DNA from: Leyella stercorea
GTDB lineage: Bacteria > Bacteroidota > Bacteroidia > Bacteroidales > Bacteroidaceae
Direction: 5' to 3'
Length of the DNA: 44,549 bases
Assembly (NCBI RefSeq): GCF_019052365.1
Contig: NZ_JAHQUY010000018.1
Span: 1-44,549, forward strand
The position numbers were made by a program, and so were the translations under genes. The notes beneath the pieces are model-generated. The model searched no databases, was not told the origin of the DNA, and was given only the letters and a program-made list of their open reading frames with translations. Below are positions 6,748 to 15,818 of this stretch, piece by piece. The number at the start of each line of letters is the position of its first letter. Positions within the stretch are counted from its first letter, which is position 1.

Positions 6748-8874
6748 CTACTCCTTCATCGACAGCGAAATACGCTGGCGCTTGCAGTCCACTTCCGTCA
6801 CACGCACCACAACGTGCTGATGGAGCTTTACGACGTCGTTCGGATCCTTCACATACCGATCAGCAAGCTGCGAGATATGCACCAATCCGTCCTGATGCAC
6901 GCCGACGTCGACGAATGCTCCGAAGTTTGTGATGTTCGTCACGATACCCGGCAGAAGCATACCCACCTGCAAGTCGCCAATCTCATGCACACGCGGGTCG
7001 AACTCGAACACCTCAACCGCAGCACGCGGGTCGCGTCCCGGTCGCTGCAGCTCAGCCATGATGTCGGTAAGCGTAGGCATGCCGACAGCAGGAGTGACGT
7101 AGCGGTCGAGCTTTATGGTCTTCTGCAGGTCTTTGTCGGCTATGAGCTGCTGCACGGTGCAGCCCTTGTCCTCAGCCATGCGCTTCACGATGTCGTAGCT
7201 CTCGGGATGCACGGCGCTGTTGTCGAGCGGATTCTTGGCGTCGGGTATGCGCAGGAAGCCGGCACACTGGACGAAAGTTGCCGGTCCGAGTCGCGGCACC
7301 TTCTTCAGTTCGGCACGCGAGCGGAAAGGACCGTTCTGCTCTCTGTAGAGTACGATATTCTTAGCCGTAGTGGCGTTCAGTCCGCTGACGTAGGTGAGCA
7401 GGTGGCGGCTGGCTGTGTTGAGGTTGACGCCCACCGTATTCACACACGACTCCACAACCATATCGAGCGACTTCTTCAGCTCCGTCTGGTCCACATCGTG
7501 CTGATACTGTCCGACGCCGATGCTCTTCGGGTCAATCTTCACAAGCTCTGCAAGCGGGTCCATAAGGCGTCGTCCGATAGATACCGCTCCACGCACCGTC
7601 ACATCCTCCTTCGGAAATTCCTCACGCGCAACCTCCGAAGCCGAATAAACCGAAGCGCCGTCCTCGCTCACCACGAAGACATGTATCTTCGGGTCAAGAC
7701 CAATCTCCTTTAGGAAAGCCGACGTCTCTCTGCTTGCCGTACCATTACCCACGGCAATCGCCTCTATACCGTATTTCTCCACCATGCCCAACACCTGGCG
7801 TGCTGCGCCACGCGTATCGCTCTTTGGCGGATGCGGATAAATAGCTTCAAAGTGGAGGAGCGTGCCCTGGGCGTCGAGACAAACCACCTTGCAGCCCGTT
7901 CTGAAACCCGGGTCAACGCCCATTACACGCTTCTGTCCGAGCGGAGCGGCGAGGAGGAGCTGACGCAGGTTCTCGGCGAACACGCCTATAGCCTCCTGGT
8001 CGGCGGTCTGCTTGCTCGACACAGAGAACTCGGTCTCTATCGAAGGCTTCAACAGACGCTTGAAGGCGTCGTCGGCAGCCTCGCCTACCAGCTTGCTGCA
8101 CTCGCCGTAGCCACGCACGTACTGCGCCTTTATCTTCTGCTTGCATGCCTCGTCGTCGGCAGAGATGCTCACCTTGAGGAAGCCTTCGCGCTCGCCGCGA
8201 CGCATGGCAAGAAGGCGATGGGAAGAGCAGCGGCGGAGCGACTCAGAGAAGTCGAAGTAGTCGCGGTATTTCTGCGCTTCCTCGGCATCAGCCTTCGCCT
8301 TTACAGCCTTTGAGGAGATGACAGCCTCGCGTCGGTAGATAGCTCTGACCGCCTTGCGCACGCTCTCGTTCTCGTTGACGGCTTCGGCTATTATGAACTT
8401 TGCGCCCTCAAGCGCTTCTGCCACCGACTTCACCTCGCCCTTCACGAAGCGTTCGGCTGTGCGTGAAATGCTCTTGTCGAGCTGCAGAAGGATGGCGTTG
8501 GCGAGGGGTTCGAGTCCGTTCTGTCGGGCTATGTCTGCCTTTGTGCGGCGCTTCGGCTTGTAGGGCAGGTAGATGTCTTCGAGCTCGGAGAGCGTCCAGC
8601 AGTTGTCGATGCGCTTGCGCAGATCATCGGAGAGCTTGCCCTGGCTCTCGATGGTAGAAAGAATGGTCTCCTTGCGCTTGGCGATGTCGGTGAGCTTCTC
8701 GCGCATGAGCGCTATGTCCGACACCTGCACCTCGTCCATATTGCCGGTCATCTCCTTGCGGTAGCGACTGATGAACGGAATGGTGCAGTTCTCGTCGAGC
8801 AGCTGCAACGTGTTCTCCACTCCGCGCTGCGGCAGACCAAGTGCCTCGGATATGATTGGTGTGAATGTATTCAT
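6748..8874 (-). CDS. tex: Tex family RNA-binding transcription accessory protein
   Basis: A 708-residue cytoplasmic nucleic-acid-binding protein, slightly shorter than E. coli YhgF/Tex. The domain order is standard. A helical Tex N-terminal region (about 1-190, opening with 'ISEALGLPQRGVENTLQLL' and 'TIPFISRYRKEMTG') comes first. Then a YqgF/RNase H-like domain (about 320-440, 'MGVDPGFRTGCKVVCLD'), helix-hairpin-helix motifs (about 480-560, 'LGPATFVQCAGFLRI') and a C-terminal S1 domain (about 635-708, 'TNFGAFVDVGVHQDGLVHIS'). Tex affects transcription elongation and RNA handling in other bacteria; the exact role in Bacteroidetes is not established. It lies downstream of maeB, separated by a strong hairpin at 8901-8932, so read-through may be reduced. 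Confidence 0.93.
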   Translation of the reverse strand: MNTFTPIISEALGLPQRGVENTLQLLDENCTIPFISRYRKEMTGNMDEVQVSDIALMREKLTDIAKRKETILSTIESQGKLSDDLRKRIDNCWTLSELEDIYLPYKPKRRTKADIARQNGLEPLANAILLQLDKSISRTAERFVKGEVKSVAEALEGAKFIIAEAVNENESVRKAVRAIYRREAVISSKAVKAKADAEEAQKYRDYFDFSESLRRCSSHRLLAMRRGEREGFLKVSISADDEACKQKIKAQYVRGYGECSKLVGEAADDAFKRLLKPSIETEFSVSSKQTADQEAIGVFAENLRQLLLAAPLGQKRVMGVDPGFRTGCKVVCLDAQGTLLHFEAIYPHPPKSDTRGAARQVLGMVEKYGIEAIAVGNGTASRETSAFLKEIGLDPKIHVFVVSEDGASVYSASEVAREEFPKEDVTVRGAVSIGRRLMDPLAELVKIDPKSIGVGQYQHDVDQTELKKSLDMVVESCVNTVGVNLNTASRHLLTYVSGLNATTAKNIVLYREQNGPFRSRAELKKVPRLGPATFVQCAGFLRIPDAKNPLDNSAVHPESYDIVKRMAEDKGCTVQQLIADKDLQKTIKLDRYVTPAVGMPTLTDIMAELQRPGRDPRAAVEVFEFDPRVHEIGDLQVGMLLPGIVTNITNFGAFVDVGVHQDGLVHISQLADRYVKDPNDVVKLHQHVVVRVTEVDCKRQRISLSMKE

Positions 8875-8900
8875 CTTGCTTGTGTTTATGCAGATACAAC

Positions 8901-8932
8901 AAGAGGTTATGACTGGAGAGCCATAACCTCTT
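8901..8932 (-). terminator. hairpin between maeB and tex
   Basis: AAGAGGTTATG (8901-8911) and CATAACCTCTT (8922-8932) form a perfect 11-bp stem with a 10-nt loop, 24 bp past the maeB stop. The plus strand has TTTT after it, while the minus strand has only a mixed U-rich tail. It is therefore a terminator or attenuator of moderate certainty. Confidence 0.6.
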
Positions 8933-8955
8933 TTCTGAAAATAAGTATATACGGC

Positions 8956-11247
8956 TTATTTCTGTTTGTTAATCTTCTTGGCTACGTAGGCGTCGATAAC
9001 CGCAACGGCTGTGATGTTCACAATGTCGCGTACCGAGCTTTCGAAGTCGGTGAAGTGGATCGGCTTGTTCAAGCCCATCTGAATCGGGCCAATGATTTCG
9101 GCATCGGGGTCGAGCGCCTGCAGCATCTTGTAGCTGCTCTGAGCGCTGCTCATGTTCGGGAAGACGAGCGTGTTGACGTCCTTGCCCTTAAGGCGTGTGA
9201 ACGGATACTTGTCGTCGCGCAGCTGCTTGTTCAGCGCAAAGTTGACCTGCATCTCGCCGTCGATGCACATATCGGGGAAGCGGCGCTGCAACTCGTCGAC
9301 AGCTGCATGCACCTTCACCGGACTGCCAATCTCGTCTGTACCGAAGTTTGAGTAGCTTATCATGGCTATCTTCGGCTCCTCGTTGAAGAAACGCACGGTG
9401 TGGGCCGTGAGGCGTGCCACGTCGGCAAGGATATGCTCGTCTGGGTGACGGTTGATGAGCGTATCTGAGATGAAGAACACGCCCTTCTTGGTGTTGAGGA
9501 TGTGCATTGTGGCGAATGTGCTGTACTCGTCGCGGATGCCGATCACCTCCTTGGCTACCTTAATGGTATTCGAATACTTGGTGTAAAGACCGGTGATGAA
9601 CGCGTCGGCGTCGCCCGTCTCTACCATCATCATACCGAAGTAGTTGCGCTCGTACATCTTGTCGTATGCCTCCTCGAAGGTGTAGCCCTGGCGCGCACGC
9701 TTCTTGGCGAGATGCTTGGCGTATGTGGCACGGCGGCCCTGCTCCTGGTCGGCACGCATGTCTACGATGTCGATGCCCTCAAGACTCAGCTTCAGACGCT
9801 GTGCCAAGCGCTGCAGACGGTCGGGATTGCCGAGAAGTACCGGATGGCAGATGCCCTCAAGGCGTGCCTGAACGGCTGCCTTCATCATAGACGGGTGACC
9901 GCCCTCGGCGAACACTACGCGCTGCGGATGCAGACGGGCTGTATCGTGGAGGTTGCGTGTGAGCTTTGTCTCCTGACCCAGCAGCTGCATAAGATTCTTC
10001 TTGTAGGCGTCCCAGTCAGTGATGGTCTTGCGTGCTACTCCACTCTCCATTGCAGCCTTGGCAACAGCCGCACTCACCTCTGTGATAAGACGAGGGTCGA
10101 CGGGTTTCGGGATGAAGTATTTCGGACCGAACGTGAGGTCGTTAACATGATATACCTCGTTCACGATATCGGGCACAGGCTGCTTTGCGAGGTCGGCAAT
10201 GGCATGAACGGCAGCCATCTTCATCTCCTCGTTGATAGCCTTGGCGTGAACGTCGAGGGCTCCACGGAAGATGTACGGGAAACCGATTACGTTGTTAATC
10301 TGGTTGGGATAGTCGCTTCGGCCAGTAGACATGAGCACGTCGGGACGACTTGCCATTGCGTCCTCGTAGCTAATCTCGGGCACGGGGTTGGCAAGGGCGA
10401 ACACGATAGGCTGGTCTGCCATAGAGCGGATCATATCCTGCGAGAGCACGTTGCCCTTAGAGAGTCCGACGAACACGTCGGCGCCCTTCACGGCTTCCTC
10501 AAGGGTGTGTACGTCGGTGCGCTTTGTGGCGAACAGGGCTTTCTGCGGAGTGAAGTTCTGACGGTCGGCGGTGATAACACCCTTAGAGTCGAGCATCACG
10601 ATATTCTCTACTTTTGCGCCAAGCGCTACGTACAGTTTAGTGCAGCTGATGGCGGCTGCTCCTGCTCCGTTTACAACAATCTTTACGTCGGCGATGTTCT
10701 TGCCGGCTACCTCAAGCGCATTCTTCAAGCCGGCTGCCGAGATGATGGCTGTGCCGTGCTGGTCGTCGTGCATCACGGGGATGTCGAGGGTCTTCTTCAG
10801 ACGCTCTTCGATGTAGAAGCACTCAGGAGCTTTGATGTCCTCAAGGTTGATGCCGCCGAAGGTAGGCGCAATCTTCTCTACTGCCTCGCAGAACTTCTCC
10901 GGATCTTTCTCGGCAACCTCGATGTCGAACACATCGATGCCGCCATATATCTTAAAGAGCAGGCCTTTGCCTTCCATAACTGGCTTGCCGCTCATTGCTC
11001 CAATGTCGCCAAGACCTAACACGGCGGTGCCGTTTGAAATCACAGCGACAAGATTGCCTTTGTCTGTGTACTTATACACATCGTCCGGATTCTGCTGAAT
11101 CTCAAGACACGGGAAAGCTACACCAGGAGAATACGCCAAACTAAGGTCGGTCTGGGTGTGGTAAGGCTTTGTCGGCTTCACCTCAATTTTGCCAGGACGT
11201 CCACTTTCGTGATACTCCAATGCACTTTCTTTTGTGATTTTAACCAT
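8956..11247 (-). CDS. maeB: NADP-dependent malic enzyme with phosphotransacetylase-like domain
   Basis: A 763-residue enzyme that oxidatively decarboxylates malate to pyruvate with NADP+, giving NADPH. The N-terminal malic domain spans about 10-160, with 'LAYSPGVAFPCLEI' and 'GDIGAMSGKPVMEGKG'. The NAD(P)-binding domain spans about 165-400, with the nucleotide motif VVNGAGAAAIS. The C-terminal third, about 430-755 ('VVFAEGGHPSMMKAAVQARL...IGPIQMGLNKPIHF'), is a phosphotransacetylase-like domain. In E. coli MaeB this domain is regulatory (acetyl-CoA responsive). The length matches the E. coli enzyme. The gene is divergent from the TetR gene at 11439. A TAACTTTG -7 box lies at 11282-11289 (minus strand). 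Confidence 0.95.
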   Translation of the reverse strand: MVKITKESALEYHESGRPGKIEVKPTKPYHTQTDLSLAYSPGVAFPCLEIQQNPDDVYKYTDKGNLVAVISNGTAVLGLGDIGAMSGKPVMEGKGLLFKIYGGIDVFDIEVAEKDPEKFCEAVEKIAPTFGGINLEDIKAPECFYIEERLKKTLDIPVMHDDQHGTAIISAAGLKNALEVAGKNIADVKIVVNGAGAAAISCTKLYVALGAKVENIVMLDSKGVITADRQNFTPQKALFATKRTDVHTLEEAVKGADVFVGLSKGNVLSQDMIRSMADQPIVFALANPVPEISYEDAMASRPDVLMSTGRSDYPNQINNVIGFPYIFRGALDVHAKAINEEMKMAAVHAIADLAKQPVPDIVNEVYHVNDLTFGPKYFIPKPVDPRLITEVSAAVAKAAMESGVARKTITDWDAYKKNLMQLLGQETKLTRNLHDTARLHPQRVVFAEGGHPSMMKAAVQARLEGICHPVLLGNPDRLQRLAQRLKLSLEGIDIVDMRADQEQGRRATYAKHLAKKRARQGYTFEEAYDKMYERNYFGMMMVETGDADAFITGLYTKYSNTIKVAKEVIGIRDEYSTFATMHILNTKKGVFFISDTLINRHPDEHILADVARLTAHTVRFFNEEPKIAMISYSNFGTDEIGSPVKVHAAVDELQRRFPDMCIDGEMQVNFALNKQLRDDKYPFTRLKGKDVNTLVFPNMSSAQSSYKMLQALDPDAEIIGPIQMGLNKPIHFTDFESSVRDIVNITAVAVIDAYVAKKINKQK

Positions 11248-11438
11248 TGTATTAAATAATTATTAGATATAGAATTTCACCGCAAAGTTACTGAAAAAGC
11301 TTGGATTAATGGCATCGGTTAAAAAATTGTTTCGCACGTTTTGTTTAAAATAATATAAAAACTCGCAGCTCTTTGAAAGTTTTTTTATACTTTTGCGGAA
11401 AATTATAACGATATTCATCAGATTATAAATAGTTTTCT

Positions 11439-12065
11439 ATGTACAAGGGAAGTTCTCAAACATGCTATAAATTGGAATTGCGCAACAGGATTCTGAAGGC
11501 TGCCATGACCGAATTCTTGCACAAGGGCGTCAAGTCGGTAAAGATGGACGACATAGCCAACACACTTGCCATATCCAAACGCACGTTGTATGAGATTTAT
11601 TCCAATAAGGAGGAACTTCTGCTTGAGGCGGTGCGCATACACGAGCAGGAGTTCAACGACCACATGGTGCAGTATAGTCAGGACAAAAACCATAATGTGA
11701 TGGATATCATCATCGAGTTCTACAAAAAAAAGCTGCTTGACATTGCCGACGTGTCGCCTTTGTTCCTCGTAGAACTGCGCAAGTACAAGCAGGTCGTAGA
11801 GTATCTCGAGAAGCAGAATGCAGAGCGACACAACAACGCTCTACTGTTCTTCCATCGTGGCGTGAAGGAAGGTTTCTTCCGCTCCGACCTCAACTTCGAC
11901 ATTATCCTTAAAACAAGCTCTGCGTCTGCCAACTATGCCATGGAGACGCAGATGTACAAGAACTACAGCATTACTGCCATCATGCACAACACAATATTCC
12001 TTTATCTGCGCGGCATCTGCACAACGAAAGGCATAAAGGAACTGGATGCTGCGATAGGACAATGA
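11439..12065 (+). CDS. TetR/AcrR-family transcriptional regulator
   Basis: A 208-residue one-component regulator. The N-terminal helix-turn-helix of the TetR_N family spans about 15-62 ('RILKAAMTEFLHKGVKSVKM' then 'DDIANTLAISKRTLYEIYSN'). The remaining helices (about 70-200) would form the ligand-binding and dimerisation domain. The ligand cannot be read from sequence. It is divergent from maeB with a 191-bp shared upstream region, so control of maeB is possible but not shown. It is more often self-regulating or controls efflux genes. I see no efflux genes adjacent. A TACTTTTG box lies at about 11388, but the matching -33 box is poor. Confidence 0.88.
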   Translation: MYKGSSQTCYKLELRNRILKAAMTEFLHKGVKSVKMDDIANTLAISKRTLYEIYSNKEELLLEAVRIHEQEFNDHMVQYSQDKNHNVMDIIIEFYKKKLLDIADVSPLFLVELRKYKQVVEYLEKQNAERHNNALLFFHRGVKEGFFRSDLNFDIILKTSSASANYAMETQMYKNYSITAIMHNTIFLYLRGICTTKGIKELDAAIGQ

Positions 12066-12230
12066 GTTTTGAATTTTGAATTGTGAATTTTGAATTGTGC
12101 GCTTCGCACATTTTGAGTTGGTCAATTTTGAATTACGAATTCGCAGTTCATAACTCTCAACTCATAAATTCAAAATCGGCGCAGCCGACAATTCAAAACT
12201 CAAAATTCAAAACTCAAAATTCATAAGCTC
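12066..12230. repeat. AT-rich inverted repeat region between converging genes
   Basis: Units of TTTGAATT repeat on the left half, and their complement AATTCAAAA repeats on the right half, forming a long imperfect inverted repeat. Two compact hairpins are embedded: GTGCG-CTT-CGCAC and TCGGC-GCA-GCCGA. It lies between tetR (rightward) and relA (leftward) and is probably a bidirectional termination region. Similar AATTCAAAA arrays are common between Bacteroidales genes. Confidence 0.7.
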
Positions 12231-12231
12231 A

Positions 12232-14451
12232 CTATAGACGTGTAACCGACTTCACTCCCTTCACGGTGCGCAGCTTCTTCAATAATGCGTCGAGTTTCGA
12301 CGTGTCGTCAATCAGCACGTTCAGATTGCCGCTGAACAGTCCGTCGTGACTGTCGATGTTTATCGACTTCATCACAATCTTTTGCTCCTTAGAGATGATG
12401 CTTGTGATGTTGTTCACGATGCCGAGGTCGTCGTTGCCTACTACGCGCAGCGTTATGTTATACTGCGATGTTCCCTTGCCGCTCCATCTTGCTTTCACTA
12501 TTCGATAGCCGAAGCGCTTGCGCAGTTCGGGGGCGTTCGGACAGTCCTGACAATGTATCTTGATACCGCCGTTCACGGTCACGAAGCCGAATATCTGGTC
12601 GCCGTAGATAGGATGGCAGCATTGTGCCAGCGAGTAGTCTACACCTTTAAGGTTGCGGTCGATAACCAGCTCGTCGTCTGACGACTTTGTGCGGAAGCTG
12701 TTAGCGTTATTGTCTTTGTCAAGCACAAACTCTTCTGCCGAACGTATCGCAGCGCCCATCTTCTGGTTTGCGCCGTGTTCTTTCTCGGCTATGTATCCGT
12801 CCACAACATCGTTGATGTCTATCTTCTCGTCTACGAGTTGTCTGTAGAAGTCGGAAGTCTCCTTGAAGCCCATCTTCGAGATGAGATGGTAAAGCACGCT
12901 CTCCTCAAGCTCTATCTTTCGGTTCTTGAACTTGCGCTCGAGCATCTCTTTCGCAAACACTCCGTCCTTCACCTTCAGCTCCTTCAGCGCAAGGCGTATC
13001 TTCGACTTCGCACGCGAGCTTTGCACGATGTTCAGCCACTCCTGCTTCGGCGTCTGGTTGTTCTGCGTCAGAATCTCTATTGTGTCGCCCGAGTGAAGCA
13101 CCTCTCTGAACGACACGTTCCTGCCGTTTATCTTGCCGCCGACACACTTGTTGCCGACGCCTGAGTGTATGTGGTAGGCGAAGTCGAGCACGGTCGATCC
13201 TTTCGGAAATTTCAGCAGATCGCCTTTCGGCGTGAATACGAACACCTCATCTTCGTACAGATCCATCTTGAACTGGTCCATAAGCTGCAAGCTGTCGCCT
13301 GCTTCGAGTGCTGCTCGTATGTTGTTGAGCCAATCGTCTATGCCCGAATCGCCCTTGATGCCCTTATAGCGCCAGTGCGCAGCCAGACCTTTCTCGGCTA
13401 TCTCGTCCATGCGCTCGGTGCGTATCTGCACCTCCACCCACTTCTGCTCCGGACCGAGCACGGTTATGTGCAGACTCTCGTAGCCGTTCGACTTCGGCAC
13501 CGAGAGCCAGTCGCGCAGACGCTTCGGGTTAGGCTGGTACATGTCGGTGATGAGCGAGTAGGTCTGCCAGCATTGCATCTTCTCTTCGCTCAGCGGCGAG
13601 TCGATGATGATGCGTATAGCGAAGAGGTCGTAGATGCCCTCGAATCCGCATTGCTGCTTCTTCATCTTCTGCCATATCGAGTGTATGCTCTTCGTTCTGC
13701 CTTTTATATGACTCTTTATGCCCATGGCGTCGAGCTTCTCGGCGATAGGCTTTATGAACTTCTCTATATATGCGTCGCGAGAGCGCTTCGTCTCGTTCAG
13801 CTTCTCCTTTATCATATAGTAGGCGTCGTGCTCAAGATACTTCAGGCTGAGGTCTTCCAACTCGCTCTTCAGCTTGTAGAGGCCCAGCTTGTGTGCCAGC
13901 GGAGCATACAGATAGCTCGCTTCTTCGGCCACTTTCTGCTGCGCTTCGTTGTTCTCCGTATCGCGGATATGGCGCATAAGCACCACGCGCTCCGATATCA
14001 TAATCAGCACCACGCGCATGTCCTCGGCGAACGAGAGCAGAAGGTTGCGAAAGTTCTCGCTCTCTATCACCGGCGACTTGCGGTATAGCTCGTGAATGCG
14101 TACAAGGCCTCGGATGATATGCGCTATGCTCGTGCCGTATTCTGTCTCTACCTCTTCTATCGTGAGACTCTCGTTCGCCACGCTGTTGTAGAGCAATATC
14201 GACAGCACGCAGTCGCGCTTCATGCCTATCTCCTCAAGCTCGAGCAGAGCGGTCCGAAAACTCATAAGTATAGGGTTCAGCCCGAAAACGTCTCTCTTTA
14301 TCTTGTTCTCCTGCAGATCGCTCTCTATCTGATCGCGCACCTTCTCAGCGTCTTCCTCACGGTATTCGTCGCCCATCTGCTGCCTCAGCTGCTCGCTCAT
14401 CTCAAGGAGCTCTGCCTTCTCTTCTTCTGTAAATTTGAACATTTCTCCCAT
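12232..14451 (-). CDS. relA: RelA-type (p)ppGpp synthetase with degenerate hydrolase site
   Basis: About 739 residues from ATG 14451; alternatives at 14472 and 14442 cannot be excluded. The N-terminal HD region lacks the hydrolase signature: where SpoT has HDxxED it reads 'LLYNSVANES' (about 86-95). Where SpoT has the second metal motif it reads 'MISERVVLMRHIRD'. The synthetase domain is intact in appearance, with 'IKGRTKSIHSIWQKMK' and 'YDLFAIRIIIDS', then 'KSNGYESLHITV' and 'VEVQIRTERMDEIAEKGLAA'. A TGS domain ('VFVFTPKGDLLKFPKGSTVL') and a C-terminal ACT domain follow. It should therefore make but not degrade (p)ppGpp, acting on ribosomes. A TACCTTTG box is at 14495-14502 (minus strand). 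Confidence 0.9.
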   Translation of the reverse strand: MGEMFKFTEEEKAELLEMSEQLRQQMGDEYREEDAEKVRDQIESDLQENKIKRDVFGLNPILMSFRTALLELEEIGMKRDCVLSILLYNSVANESLTIEEVETEYGTSIAHIIRGLVRIHELYRKSPVIESENFRNLLLSFAEDMRVVLIMISERVVLMRHIRDTENNEAQQKVAEEASYLYAPLAHKLGLYKLKSELEDLSLKYLEHDAYYMIKEKLNETKRSRDAYIEKFIKPIAEKLDAMGIKSHIKGRTKSIHSIWQKMKKQQCGFEGIYDLFAIRIIIDSPLSEEKMQCWQTYSLITDMYQPNPKRLRDWLSVPKSNGYESLHITVLGPEQKWVEVQIRTERMDEIAEKGLAAHWRYKGIKGDSGIDDWLNNIRAALEAGDSLQLMDQFKMDLYEDEVFVFTPKGDLLKFPKGSTVLDFAYHIHSGVGNKCVGGKINGRNVSFREVLHSGDTIEILTQNNQTPKQEWLNIVQSSRAKSKIRLALKELKVKDGVFAKEMLERKFKNRKIELEESVLYHLISKMGFKETSDFYRQLVDEKIDINDVVDGYIAEKEHGANQKMGAAIRSAEEFVLDKDNNANSFRTKSSDDELVIDRNLKGVDYSLAQCCHPIYGDQIFGFVTVNGGIKIHCQDCPNAPELRKRFGYRIVKARWSGKGTSQYNITLRVVGNDDLGIVNNITSIISKEQKIVMKSINIDSHDGLFSGNLNVLIDDTSKLDALLKKLRTVKGVKSVTRL

Positions 14452-14538
14452 AACTTTTGTGTTTATGTGCAAAACATTTTGTCTAATACAAAGACAAAGG
14501 TAAGAAGATTTTCCGAAAAACTTACAAAATAGTCACTT

Positions 14539-15153
14539 TTATTTGAACAGACCGTAGAGCATGGCGTCTATCTGGTCCGTGATCTTTCTGAACGCTTCCG
14601 TGTCCGACTCAAACTTCTGCGTGTCGCCGTCCACTATTATCAGCCTTCCCTTGTAATTCTTTATCCATTCCTCGTATCTCTCGTTCAGTCCCGTCAGATA
14701 GTCGATGCGTATCGTCTGCTCGCATTCGCGTCCGCGCTTGCCTATCTGGCTGATAAGGTTTGGCACCGTCGAGCGGATGTATATCATAAGGTCGGGCAGC
14801 TTCACGAGCGTCATCATCGTGTCGAACAAATCCGAGTAGTTCTCGAAGTCGCGGTCCGACATATATCCCTGTCCGTGCAGATTGGGCGCAAAGATGCAGG
14901 CGTCCTCAAAGATGGTGCGGTCCTGAATGATGTCCTTGTCGCTCTGACTTATCTCCACCACTTCCTTGAAGCGCTTGTTCAGGAAGTATATCTGCAGATT
15001 GAACGACCATCTCGACATATCGTTGTAGAAGTCGTCGAGATACGGATTGTGCTCAACGGGTTCGAAACGTGGCGACCAGTTATATCTTTTTGCCAACATC
15101 TTGGTCAGGGTGGTCTTGCCGCTGCCAATGTTTCCGGCTATAGCTATATGCAT
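14539..15153 (-). CDS. deoxynucleoside kinase, paralogue A
   Basis: A 204-residue kinase of the deoxynucleoside kinase family (dNK: deoxyadenosine/deoxyguanosine kinase-like). It phosphorylates deoxynucleosides in the salvage pathway using ATP. The P-loop GNIGSGKTTL is at about 7-16. 'FEPVEHNPYLDDFY' provides the substrate-binding Glu and the region that sets base preference. 'DRTIFEDACIFAPNL' is the conserved DRS-like motif (DRT here), and 'IRSTVPNLISQIGKRGRECE' is the lid Arg-rich region. It lies 11 bp downstream of a paralogue. This recalls the paired dAK/dGK subunits of lactobacilli, which act as a heterodimer. The preferred base cannot be read with certainty. Confidence 0.9.
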   Translation of the reverse strand: MHIAIAGNIGSGKTTLTKMLAKRYNWSPRFEPVEHNPYLDDFYNDMSRWSFNLQIYFLNKRFKEVVEISQSDKDIIQDRTIFEDACIFAPNLHGQGYMSDRDFENYSDLFDTMMTLVKLPDLMIYIRSTVPNLISQIGKRGRECEQTIRIDYLTGLNERYEEWIKNYKGRLIIVDGDTQKFESDTEAFRKITDQIDAMLYGLFK

Positions 15154-15164
15154 TGTTCTTTCTG

Positions 15165-15791
15165 TTATTTAGAGTGAGTATGATTGGTTGCCAAGATAGC
15201 GTCTATCTTGTCCGTAATGAAACTGAAGTCCTCCTGGCGCGTCTTGTAGTCGAGTTTGTCCACATCTACCGTAAGCACCTTCCCCTTGTATTTGTTAAGG
15301 ATAAAGTCCTCGTAGCGGTCGTTCAGTCCTTGCAGATACTCGATTGGTATCTTCTGCTCGTAGACGCGTCCGCGCTTCTGTATGTTCTCCACAAGGTGTG
15401 GCACCGAAGCTCTCAGATAAATCATCAGATCGGGCAGCTTCACCTTCTCCATCATTATCTCGTACAGCTCCATATACGTCTCAAAGTCCCTGTCGCTCAT
15501 GTTTCCCTGCTCGTAGTTGTTCGCCGTGAACACGAACACGCCTTCATGAAGGGTGCGGTCCTGGATGACGATGTTCTCCGAATCCGCAAATCCGATAACG
15601 TCCTTGAAGCGTTCTTTCAGAAAGAACACTTCCATCGCGAACGACCACCGCCGCAGATCCTTGTAGTAGTCGTTCATGTACGGATTGTTCACTACTGTCT
15701 CATACCGCGGTTCCCATTGGTAGTGCTCCGCAAGCATCTCTGTGAGCGTTGTCTTGCCGCAACCAATATTTCCTGCTATTCCTATATACAC
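15165..15791 (-). CDS. deoxynucleoside kinase, paralogue B
   Basis: A 208-residue paralogue of the next gene, sharing its whole architecture. The P-loop is GNIGCGKTTL (about 7-16), followed by 'YETVVNNPYMNDYYKDLRRW', 'DRTLHEGVFVFTANNYEQG' and 'RASVPHLVENIQKRGRVYEQ'. The residue after 'ET' in the substrate region differs between copies ('VEHNP' against 'VVNNP'), so the two probably differ in base specificity. It lies 11 bp upstream of paralogue A and 27 bp downstream of the sialidase gene, which suggests a three-gene operon. It is cytoplasmic. No regulatory site was seen between the genes. Confidence 0.9.
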   Translation of the reverse strand: MYIGIAGNIGCGKTTLTEMLAEHYQWEPRYETVVNNPYMNDYYKDLRRWSFAMEVFFLKERFKDVIGFADSENIVIQDRTLHEGVFVFTANNYEQGNMSDRDFETYMELYEIMMEKVKLPDLMIYLRASVPHLVENIQKRGRVYEQKIPIEYLQGLNDRYEDFILNKYKGKVLTVDVDKLDYKTRQEDFSFITDKIDAILATNHTHSK

Positions 15792-15818
15792 TTGTTCTGA
15801 TCTGTATGTTGATTAAAC

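Noticed and set aside
6673..7713. Long rightward frames (up to about 350 codons) opposite tex
   Set aside because: They are shadows of the tex coding strand. Composition is dominated by His, Arg, Leu and Val and they contain no domain; tex is unambiguous.
9502..11019. 505-codon frame opposite maeB
   Set aside because: Antisense shadow produced by the codon bias of maeB. It has no start context and no recognisable protein features.
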